A stretch of 5,017 bases of DNA, taken from Candidatus Avoscillospira stercoripullorum. Lineage in GTDB: Bacteria > Bacillota > Clostridia > Oscillospirales > Oscillospiraceae. Shown here piece by piece: positions 1 to 5,017 of the stretch. How positions within the stretch are numbered: position 1 is the stretch's first letter; every line of letters begins with the position of its first letter. Below the pieces are notes generated by a model, which saw nothing but the letters and a program-made list of their open reading frames with translations, was not told the origin of the DNA and ran no database searches. The stretch covers positions 1-5,017 of the forward strand of contig DVGD01000286.1 of the NCBI GenBank assembly GCA_018712905.1. The letters are read 5' to 3'. Made by a program: the position numbers and the translations under genes.

Positions 1-836
1 TCGCCCTTGACCACGGTGTGTACGCGGTAGGTCACCGCCGTACTACCCGCCGGCGCCAGGTCGGAGACCTGCACCGGGGACATGATGGCGTTGGTGCCGC
101 TCTCGTTCTTGTTGATGACCGCACGGTCGCCTGAAACCTCGCAGACATACCATTTCTGCTTCCGCACCCAGGTGGGGATGGTCTGACCACCGTAATACTT
201 CGTCCCGGTGATGGTTACCAGGTCACCGGCCTTGATTCCGCCACTGGGCTGAACCGGCTCCACAGGCGTTTCCAGTTCAGATCCGCCCAGCTTTGCCTTC
301 ACCGCCGCACGGAAGGTGTCCATGTTCTTCCCGTGCTTCGGCCACCAATGAAGAACATCCCCGTGGTTGGATGCGATGCCCAGGTCACAGCCCTCGCAGT
401 GGCAGATGATATCCTGCTCTGTCAGGCCATAGAGTCCACAGAGATACACACAGAGATCCACTGCCTCGTTGTAGACCTTGTCCAGATAATCGGCGTCCGT
501 GAGATCGTCCTCGCAGATCTCGAAGGAGATGTGGGTATCGTTGGCTGAACCGCCGGCGTGCCAACCACGGTGATCCCACGGCAAGGTCTGGTAGGTGGCC
601 ACCGTCCCATCTGCCAGCTTGCCGATGAAGGCGTGGACGCAGACCTCCCGGTCCATAGGCTGGTTCCAGTGGTTGTTGTACTGGTTCTTCCCCAGCAGTC
701 CGTCATCCGGACCCACATAGCGTTTGAGCCAGGGGTTGTTGGCGCCGGTGGAGTGTACCATGATGCCCTTGGGGGTGATCCGGCGGCCCGCCTTGTAGCA
801 GGCATTGTTGGTGAAAATCAGCTTATGCAGATTCAT
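1..836 (-). CDS. Phage endolysin: N-acetylmuramoyl-L-alanine amidase (Amidase_2), C-terminus cut by window edge
   Basis: This enzyme is predicted to cut the amide bond between N-acetylmuramic acid and L-alanine in peptidoglycan, lysing the host once the holin opens the membrane. 278 residues are visible and the frame is still open at base 1. Residues about 5-180 look like an Amidase_2 (PGRP/T7-lysozyme-like) domain: VHST with H28, WHAGG at 92-96, the ISFEICED strand with E106, and the segment from ICHCEG (H146) to NHGDVLHWWPKHGK. By family analogy with AmpD and T7 lysozyme, H28, H146 and D160 are the likely zinc ligands; this is inferred. A Pro/Glu linker (about 187-198) leads to an SH3-like domain (about 201-262, IKAGDLVTITG onward) that probably binds the wall. 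The last visible residues, YRVHTVVKG, resemble the start of a LysM domain. There is no signal peptide, which fits holin-dependent release. The ATG overlaps the holin gene by 14 bases in another frame and has AGGAGG 8 bases upstream. Confidence 0.95.
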   Translation of the reverse strand, partial: MNLHKLIFTNNACYKAGRRITPKGIMVHSTGANNPWLKRYVGPDDGLLGKNQYNNHWNQPMDREVCVHAFIGKLADGTVATYQTLPWDHRGWHAGGSANDTHISFEICEDDLTDADYLDKVYNEAVDLCVYLCGLYGLTEQDIICHCEGCDLGIASNHGDVLHWWPKHGKNMDTFRAAVKAKLGGSELETPVEPVQPSGGIKAGDLVTITGTKYYGGQTIPTWVRKQKWYVCEVSGDRAVINKNESGTNAIMSPVQVSDLAPAGSTAVTYRVHTVVKG

Positions 837-1242
837 TATCGTTTCCTCCTTTATCATGGAGTTGTTCCAGCACGTCCTTCAGCTTCTCCGGGATGGGCAG
901 GCCCAGGTGTCCGGCGTTCTCCAGGAAAGAGATGCCCTCATTGGACAGGTAGAAGAAGATCACCGCCGTGCGGAGCACTCCCTCCTGACCCAGCACATAC
1001 ACGTCCACCAGGTTGCCAATGCCCACCAGCACGAAGATGAGCACCTTCCGGCAGATACCCTTGAAACCCACGGCGCTGGACAGCTTCTTGTCCGCAACAG
1101 CGCACATCACGCCGGTGATGTAGTCCACCAGCACGAAGGCAATCAGCGCGTAGAGAAAGCCATCCATGCCGCCCAGGTACCAGCCCAAAAAGCCGCCCAG
1201 GGCGGAAAAGGCAACCTGGATGCCGACCCAGATCGATTTCAT
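823..1242 (-). CDS. Phage holin, TcdE/phage lysis holin type (Phage_holin_4 family)
   Basis: This 139-residue membrane protein is predicted to form the lesion in the cytoplasmic membrane that lets the amidase reach the wall. Hydrophobic segments lie at about 7-24, 29-49, 66-84 and 88-100, followed by a short polar C-terminal tail. Family-typical blocks are GGFLGWYLGGMDGFLYAL, VDYITGVMCA, KKLSSAVGFKGI, FFYLSNEGISFLENA and GLPIPEKLKDVLEQL. The start at 1242 is chosen because a perfect AAGGAGG lies 7 bases upstream. An in-frame ATG at 1266 would add eight residues (MSIQGGIA) and overlap the stop of the gene before it as ATGA, but the only purine-rich stretch there abuts the ATG. The gene's end overlaps the amidase start by 14 bases, the usual holin-endolysin pairing. 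The related TcdE proteins of clostridia also export toxins, but the phage context here favours lysis. Confidence 0.95.
   Translation of the reverse strand: MKSIWVGIQVAFSALGGFLGWYLGGMDGFLYALIAFVLVDYITGVMCAVADKKLSSAVGFKGICRKVLIFVLVGIGNLVDVYVLGQEGVLRTAVIFFYLSNEGISFLENAGHLGLPIPEKLKDVLEQLHDKGGNDNESA
845..850 (-). promoter_or_regulatory. Ribosome binding site of the amidase gene
   Basis: AGGAGG lies 8 bases upstream of the ATG at 836 and inside the last codons of the holin gene. It fixes the amidase start and shows that the overlapping gene has its own initiation signal. Confidence 0.9.
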
Positions 1243-1249
1243 AGCGATA

Positions 1250-1256
1250 CCTCCTT
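1250..1256 (-). promoter_or_regulatory. Ribosome binding site that decides the holin start
   Basis: AAGGAGG lies 7 bases upstream of the ATG at 1242. The longer in-frame ATG at 1266 lies upstream of this site and has only a GAGGA directly touching it, so the shorter 139-residue holin is preferred. Confidence 0.88.
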
Positions 1257-1262
1257 GTATAC

Positions 1263-1628
1263 TCATTCCTCAACAAAATGAATAAACGGCATCAGCAAGC
1301 CGATGTCGTTTACTGAAATATGCAGATTTTCCGTAACGGGAATTTCAAGAGTCTCCGCTTCCGGCGTCACCTCCAGATCCAGCAGCGCCTCCAGTTCATG
1401 GATAGCCTCTTGCTCCTTCTCTGCCGCGAAGGAATATGTGCCGTCTTCTTTCGGCGTGCCATATTTGTCAAAGATTTTCTGCCGCTGCTCGGAGAAAAAG
1501 TCCGCTTCCTTTTGAAGCTCCGCGATGTTCCTTTTTAGCTGATAGGCCAGCCGCAGACTGAGATCGCCACCCGTTATCTTAGAAAGCGCCGGGATTGCCT
1601 GGATGATCTCGCGCATTTGTACTTTCAT
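1263..1628 (-). CDS. Small phage protein of unknown function (possibly DUF1617-like)
   Basis: This is a 121-residue acidic protein with no signal peptide, membrane segment or catalytic motif that I recognise. Residues about 25-56 are charged and probably helical (LRLAYQLKRNIAELQKEADF onward, ending in EQRQKIFDKYG), so a short coiled coil is plausible. A second acidic helix follows at about 69-87, then a short probably beta or mixed C-terminal part ending in LLMPFIHFVEE. The layout recalls small proteins labelled DUF1617 in Firmicutes phages, but I recall that only loosely and it needs a profile search. The ATG at 1628 is supported by AAGGAGG 8 bases upstream; an in-frame ATG four codons later is too far from it. 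It sits between the tail-tip gene and the holin, where siphophages often carry small tail-accessory or lysis-accessory genes. Its GC content, hand-counted on one line, is about 48 percent, below the holin's 60 percent. Confidence 0.85.
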   Translation of the reverse strand: MKVQMREIIQAIPALSKITGGDLSLRLAYQLKRNIAELQKEADFFSEQRQKIFDKYGTPKEDGTYSFAAEKEQEAIHELEALLDLEVTPEAETLEIPVTENLHISVNDIGLLMPFIHFVEE

Positions 1629-1636
1629 GAGATGTT

Positions 1637-1643
1637 CCTCCTT
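1637..1643 (-). promoter_or_regulatory. Ribosome binding site of the 121-residue protein, fused to the tail-tip stop codon
   Basis: AAGGAGG lies 8 bases upstream of the ATG at 1628. Its first two bases are the last two of the tail-tip TAA stop, giving the composite TAAGGAGG. Ribosomes ending the tail-tip gene stop directly on this site, which favours translational coupling. Confidence 0.9.
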
Positions 1644-3759
1644 ATCCGATCAAGCCGTATTTCTTCAGCGCGGAAATCAGGGTAGCCACCGTGGCGGATG
1701 AGGACACCGTCTGCCTTGTCACAGGCGTAGCGGAGAAGAAGCCCAGTTTTGAACTGGTGGAGCTGCCCAGCTTCACGGTGTTTGACCCGATATAGGCGTA
1801 GTGCCAATAGTACGAGGATGTTCCAAGATAAAATGCGTAATAACTGGACGAGCTGCTCGGACGCAGCTGCCGCCCGGTTGTCGCCGTGATGTAGTATGTC
1901 GTGCTGCCTCCCATTCTGACCTCCTTGCCCGCCATATTGGGATTAGTATCTCCGCCGATAGTAGTGCCGTTAACCTGAAGATTGGAGCCGCTGGCGCTGA
2001 GGTAACAGCTGCTGCTCAAGTAGAGTTTGGAAATGTACCCGGTGTCCCAGTAGTAAGTAGAGGAACCCAGACGGTTGACAGAGGAACCGCTTGCCACGAT
2101 CTCAAACGTTCCGCCATTGAAACCGATAAATCCATCGTTCCCGATATTGCGGATAGTGACGCTCTCGCACCACACCTTTCCAAACGGATAAGAGACATTG
2201 CCCAGATCCCAGTCTACGGTGGTCGCCGGCCGGACGCAGTGATTGCTTGTGTCGAAGATAAGCGCATGGGTACCAACGCCATCCCAGCTGGCCAGCTTGA
2301 TCTGCGAACCGGCAAAAATATAGGTATAGCTGTAATTCCAGGTGCCGTCCCCGCCAATATACATATTGTTTGATGAGTATTCTGTCAGACTGACTTTTCC
2401 GGAAGTCGCGTAAATTGTCTTTACCTTCAGCGTGGAGGTATCGATACGGTCGGCGTGGATGGTGCCGGTGGTGATGTTGGAGCCGTTGATGGTGGTTTTT
2501 CCTGCCGTCTCCAGCGCCGAGATGGTCACATAGCCGGAGAGGTCAATGGTGTCCGCCACCAGACTGATCGCACGGTCGGTCATGGTGAAGTTGGAGGACG
2601 AGGTGCCGCTGGCGATGAGCCAGTTGATCTTATCCGCTGTCTGTGTCACCGTGGAGATGTTCCCTTCGGCGGTCTCTATCCGCGTTGTGATGGAGGTAAG
2701 GCTCTGAGAGAGCGCCGAAACCGAGCCCTCCGCATCCTCGATCCGGGTATCAAAACCGCTCACCGTCTGTGAGAGCACGGACACTGCGCCTTCCGCGTCC
2801 GCAATACGGGTGTCGAATCCTCCGACAGTGAGGGATAGCTCGGAGACAGCGCCCTCTGCGGTAGCGATCCGCAGGTCAAAGCCGGAGACGGTCTGCGTCA
2901 GCTGTGACAACTCCCCGTCGACGCTCTCAATGGTGGATTCCAGTCTTCCGTCTGCCGCTCGGAATTCCTGTCGGATGCGATCCAGCTGCGTGGCGGAAGA
3001 CGCCATCAGGTTGGGTACATAGTCGCCCACCTCTACCCGGACGGTATAGCGATAAAACGGGTTATACTGAATGCTGACGATACGGGTATCCGCCTGGATG
3101 CCCATGGGCGTGTAGGTAATATTGACCTCGTCCCCGGCCTGCAGATCCGCCATTTTGAACAGGGATATCTCATAAGCGGCGGTGTTCTCCCGGCCGTCAA
3201 TCGTCACCGACAAATTCGTCACATTCTCTCCGTCCATGAGCGGCTTGCGGACAGTGGAGCCGCGGTGCTTGCGAAGATGAATGACGTACCCGTCATACTC
3301 CACTTCGCAGCCGCAGGCGTCAATAAAGCGCATCAGGGCGTTCCGGCGGCTGAGCGGGCTTTGATCGGTGAACGCCGCTTCCACTCGCTCGGTTGCCTCC
3401 ACCGTGCCGACAGAGAAAGGAGTGCCGGACAGCAGCTCCGTCAATCCCGCGGTGGGCGTCCCTTCAAACACAAAGGTGACGAGGTTATATGCCACATCAT
3501 TCAAAATATAGGAGATGTGTTCGCATTGCGCGGTAGTCACAGGAAATCCGCCTGTGATTTGCTTGGAAATCCGCACGATGTTGTAATACTGCCCGTCCAG
3601 CTCTGCCGTCATGCCAACGGACAGGGACTGCGACCGGGAGGCCAGCACGGAGAATTCCAGCGTCCGTTCCCCGGACAGCTTGTCGCTCAGCGATGCGGAC
3701 AGCACCCTGGGAAAGCTGCACTGAAGGACGCTTCCGCTGTATATGTTCAGACTTCCCAT
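1642..3759 (-). CDS. Phage tail-tip / minor structural protein (tail-hub N-terminus, coiled-coil stalk, receptor-binding C-terminus)
   Basis: This 705-residue protein is predicted to sit at the distal end of a siphophage tail and contact the host surface. Residues about 1-255 resemble the N-terminal region of phage minor structural / prophage endopeptidase-tail proteins, from the LNIYSGSVLQCSFPRVL opening through LEFSVLASRSQSL, the YYNIVRIS strand, SRRNALMRFIDACGCEVEYD and the YRYTVRVEVGDY end. No peptidase motif is visible, so the role inferred is hub or baseplate structure. Residues about 256-275 form a charged helix, and 280-384 hold five 21-residue repeats (three heptads each), a likely trimeric stalk. 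Residues about 409-455 carry the INGSNITTGTIHADRID motif common in phage fibres. Residues 456-705 are rich in Ser, Tyr and Gly and end in KLGFFSATPV and ISALKKYGLIG, a fibre-tip ending. The ATG at 3759 has AAGGAGG 5 bases upstream; an in-frame TTG at 3777 has no comparable site. The stop codon lies inside the next gene's ribosome binding site. Confidence 0.93.
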   Translation of the reverse strand: MGSLNIYSGSVLQCSFPRVLSASLSDKLSGERTLEFSVLASRSQSLSVGMTAELDGQYYNIVRISKQITGGFPVTTAQCEHISYILNDVAYNLVTFVFEGTPTAGLTELLSGTPFSVGTVEATERVEAAFTDQSPLSRRNALMRFIDACGCEVEYDGYVIHLRKHRGSTVRKPLMDGENVTNLSVTIDGRENTAAYEISLFKMADLQAGDEVNITYTPMGIQADTRIVSIQYNPFYRYTVRVEVGDYVPNLMASSATQLDRIRQEFRAADGRLESTIESVDGELSQLTQTVSGFDLRIATAEGAVSELSLTVGGFDTRIADAEGAVSVLSQTVSGFDTRIEDAEGSVSALSQSLTSITTRIETAEGNISTVTQTADKINWLIASGTSSSNFTMTDRAISLVADTIDLSGYVTISALETAGKTTINGSNITTGTIHADRIDTSTLKVKTIYATSGKVSLTEYSSNNMYIGGDGTWNYSYTYIFAGSQIKLASWDGVGTHALIFDTSNHCVRPATTVDWDLGNVSYPFGKVWCESVTIRNIGNDGFIGFNGGTFEIVASGSSVNRLGSSTYYWDTGYISKLYLSSSCYLSASGSNLQVNGTTIGGDTNPNMAGKEVRMGGSTTYYITATTGRQLRPSSSSSYYAFYLGTSSYYWHYAYIGSNTVKLGSSTSSKLGFFSATPVTRQTVSSSATVATLISALKKYGLIG
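1771..2208 (-). repeat. Dispersed LG-x3-YYW-type motif repeated in the receptor-binding tip
   Basis: Within residues 518-663 of the tail-tip protein a motif recurs three times: DLGNVSYPFGKVW (from 518), RLGSSTYYWDTGYI (from 563) and YLGTSSYYWHYAYI (from 644). The pattern is LG, a Ser/Thr-rich turn, an aromatic pair, then a beta-like strand. The copies are 45 and 81 residues apart, so they are dispersed rather than tandem. Similar LG-S-S-x-Y-x-W motifs recur in phage fibre tips, where they probably form repeated beta-strand elements. That structural reading is inference. Confidence 0.55.
2608..2922 (-). repeat. Five 21-residue (63-base) coiled-coil repeats inside the tail-tip gene
   Basis: Residues 280-384 of the tail-tip protein contain five units of exactly 21 residues. 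Units two to five each begin with AEG (residues 301, 322, 343 and 364), and unit one begins with VDG at 280. Units one to three share TVSGFD or TVGGFD followed by RI. Since 21 is three heptads, this most likely forms an uninterrupted coiled-coil stalk, probably trimeric as in other phage fibres; the oligomeric state is inferred. Synonymous positions have diverged: the three GFD copies are encoded as GGCTTTGAC, GGATTCGAC and GGTTTTGAT. The array is therefore not a recent tandem duplication. Confidence 0.85.
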
Positions 3760-3764
3760 GTTTC

Positions 3765-3771
3765 CCTCCTT
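3765..3771 (-). promoter_or_regulatory. Ribosome binding site that decides the tail-tip protein start
   Basis: AAGGAGG lies 5 bases upstream of the ATG at 3759, in the 14-base gap after the tape measure stop. It rules in the ATG over the in-frame TTG at 3777, which would put the site inside the coding region. Confidence 0.88.
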
Positions 3772-3773
3772 GC

Positions 3774-5017
3774 TCAAGTGATCCCCCGGTTACGTACATA
3801 AACGGCGTTTTGCGACCACTGAATTTGTGACAGAACACGGGCAAGCGTAACGCCGTCTATCGTCAGAGGAATGGTCACATCAATCGTCTGTGTGCGGGTT
3901 TTAATCGCCGGTGTCGTATCTATGTCATGTAAGGCCGTGTTGAGATCCATGCGCCTGGGAAGCGCGGTTGTCATATCCGCGGAAAGCCCACGCATCACGC
4001 TGCTGATATCCTCAGCCAAATGTTCTGCCGAGTGAACAGCTTCTTTCCCGTTGGTATCAATGGCCCCGGCAAGACCCTCTACCAACATTTCTCCCACCCA
4101 AGCCATCTCTTTTGAAGGAGAATTGATGCCGAAGAAGCTGCAAATTCCATCCCAGATGCCAGAGATCCAGCCGGACACCTTGTCCCAAATCCATCCGGCC
4201 AGAGATTGGATGCCCTGCCACAGGCCGCGCACCAGGTTGGCGCCCACCTCGGCAATCTGGGAGACGCCCTGGCCGAGAGCCGAGACGATCCCCGTGATGA
4301 TCTGCGGAATCGCCTTCACGATCTCCGCAATGATGGTCGGGAGATTCGCAATCAGGGACACCAGCAGTTCTACACCCGCCTGGATGATTTGAGGGATGCT
4401 GTTGATGAGGGCGTTCACGATGCCGGTGATGATCTGCGGGATAGCCGCCACGATGGTGGTGATGATCTGGGGCAGCGCCTGGATGAGCGACACCAGCAGG
4501 TCGATACCAGCCTGGATGATCTGCGGGATGGAGTTTAATACGGCTGTGATGATCCCCTCGATGATCTGCGGGATGGCTGCGACAATGGCGGTGATGATGT
4601 CCGGCAGAGCCGCCACCAGCGAGGTCAGAAGCTGGATGCCGGTCTCGATGATCTGCGGGATGGCGTCCAGCAGGAAGGTCACGATGCCGTTGATGATCTC
4701 CGGCAAAGCCGCAATGAGCACCGGCAGGGCGTTGAGGATGCCCTGGGCCAGCCCCGTGACCAGCTGCAGAGCCGCGTCCAGGATGAGGGGCAGATTGGCG
4801 ATAAGGGTCTGGCAGATCTGCACCACCATCTGTACAATGGTGGGAACCAGCTGAGGCAGTGCGGAAGCGATGCCGGAAGCCAGGGTCGCCACCACCTGCA
4901 TTGCCGCCTGTAAAAGCTGTGGCGCCAGCTCGGTTAGGCTGGTGACGAGCTGGAGAACAATGGACAGGGCGGCTGCGGCCAGTTGGGGCAGCGCGTTCAC
5001 AATGCCGGTGACAAGGG
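3774..5017 (-). CDS. Phage tail tape measure protein, C-terminal part (N-terminus beyond window)
   Basis: This is the C-terminal 413 residues of a tape measure protein, which sets tail length and is thought to leave the tail during DNA injection. The frame is open at the right edge; an in-frame GTG at 5000 lies inside the repeat array and is not a credible start. Most of the fragment is a hydrophobic helical array of I/L-P-Q-I-I units with a 44-residue period, ending near base 4266. Next come a Trp-rich stretch (GLWQGIQSLAGWIWDKVSGW onward, about 4140-4225) and the block NSPSKEMAWVGEMLVEGLAGAI, a pattern that recurs near the C-terminus of Firmicutes tape measure proteins. The polar tail ends in TIDVTIPLTIDGVTLARVL and YVRNRGIT. 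The hydrophobic segments are short, amphipathic and broken by prolines, so they are not ordinary membrane spans. The stop at 3774-3776 is 14 bases before the tail-tip ATG, with that gene's ribosome binding site in between. Confidence 0.95.
   Translation of the reverse strand, partial: LVTGIVNALPQLAAAALSIVLQLVTSLTELAPQLLQAAMQVVATLASGIASALPQLVPTIVQMVVQICQTLIANLPLILDAALQLVTGLAQGILNALPVLIAALPEIINGIVTFLLDAIPQIIETGIQLLTSLVAALPDIITAIVAAIPQIIEGIITAVLNSIPQIIQAGIDLLVSLIQALPQIITTIVAAIPQIITGIVNALINSIPQIIQAGVELLVSLIANLPTIIAEIVKAIPQIITGIVSALGQGVSQIAEVGANLVRGLWQGIQSLAGWIWDKVSGWISGIWDGICSFFGINSPSKEMAWVGEMLVEGLAGAIDTNGKEAVHSAEHLAEDISSVMRGLSADMTTALPRRMDLNTALHDIDTTPAIKTRTQTIDVTIPLTIDGVTLARVLSQIQWSQNAVYVRNRGIT
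4266..4925 (-). repeat. 44-residue (132-base) repeat array inside the tape measure gene
   Basis: Five consecutive units of 132 bases start at bases 4925, 4793, 4661, 4529 and 4397 (reading down). The last three align closely: each has IPQII at the unit start and again 29 residues later, and LP-x-II at residue 18, giving IPQII spacings of 29, 15, 29, 15, 29. The first two are more diverged (APQLL and LPLIL at the unit starts). 44 residues equals four 11-residue turns, a period that suits long helices. At DNA level the 15-base word gatgatctgcgggat occurs exactly at 4647-4661, 4560-4574, 4515-4529 and 4428-4442, with one- or two-base variants at 4383-4397 and 4296-4310. Partial units continue on both sides, including past the right edge. 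Confidence 0.85.

Noticed and set aside
422..805. Minus-strand frame of 127 codons inside the amidase
   Set aside because: It is an out-of-frame shadow of the amidase, whose own frame carries the catalytic and wall-binding motifs.
558..1040. Plus-strand open frame of 160 codons
   Set aside because: It is antisense to the amidase and holin. Its low-complexity Arg/Pro/Gly translation is typical of the reverse strand of a GC-rich gene.
805..1281. Plus-strand open frame of 158 codons across the holin region
   Set aside because: It lies antisense to the holin, whose family blocks and ribosome binding site are clear. Its His/Gln-rich translation matches nothing recognisable.
1801..2373. Plus-strand open frame of 190 codons
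   Set aside because: It is antisense to the tail-tip C-terminus and has no convincing ribosome binding site or known domain. It is explained by codon bias on the other strand.
3265..3801. Plus-strand open frame of 178 codons
   Set aside because: It spans the tape measure / tail-tip junction antisense to both, and the minus-strand genes there are well supported.
3757..3844. Alternative minus-strand start or extra gene at the tape measure end (115-codon frame 3497-3844)
   Set aside because: It overlaps the tail-tip and tape measure genes out of frame and shows no domain. The junction is fully explained by stop, ribosome binding site and ATG.
4206..4854. Plus-strand frames with repeated DDLRD-like or MICGM-like words
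   Set aside because: The periodic words are the reverse-strand reading of the tape measure repeat array and do not form a separate repeat protein.
4266..4925. Repeats considered as a CRISPR array or mobile-element terminal repeats
   Set aside because: The period is 132 bases, all copies are in frame within one gene, and there are no unique spacers. They encode helical protein repeats.

Overview
The window is a densely packed, single-strand (minus) piece of a tailed-phage or prophage genome covering the end of the tail module and the start of the lysis module. The host is probably a Gram-positive Firmicute, most likely a moderately high-GC gut clostridium. Three things point there: strong AAGGAGG-type ribosome binding sites before the four genes whose starts lie in the window, a holin of the TcdE/phage-lysis-holin type, and an Amidase_2 endolysin with a C-terminal domain of a kind common in Clostridia. 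This host assignment is inference. No bacterial flank, integrase or att site is visible, so prophage and free phage cannot be told apart.

Reading in the direction of transcription (from high to low coordinates), the order is as follows. (1) 5017-3774 is the C-terminal part of a tape measure protein, cut by the right edge, with a long 44-residue helical repeat array. (2) 3759-1642 is a 705-residue tail-tip protein. It has an N-terminal tail-hub domain, a 21-residue coiled-coil repeat and a Ser/Tyr-rich C-terminal receptor-binding tip. (3) 1628-1263 is a 121-residue small phage protein of unknown function. (4) 1242-823 is the holin. (5) 836-1 is the N-acetylmuramoyl-L-alanine amidase endolysin, cut by the left edge just where a LysM-like motif seems to begin.

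The five genes are almost certainly one late transcript. Gaps are 14 to 20 bases or the genes overlap, each start has its own Shine-Dalgarno sequence lying in or against the end of the gene before it, and no promoter or terminator is visible. The tape measure sets tail length, the tail-tip protein recognises the host, and the holin releases the signal-less amidase to the wall at the end of infection.

Nothing here looks like a new defence or mobile system. The points most worth a second look are the two internal protein repeat systems (one nearly homogenised at DNA level, the other diverged), the lack of a separate distal tail (Dit) gene between the tape measure and tail-tip genes, the lower-GC tip and small-gene segment that suggests modular exchange, and the unassigned 121-residue protein.
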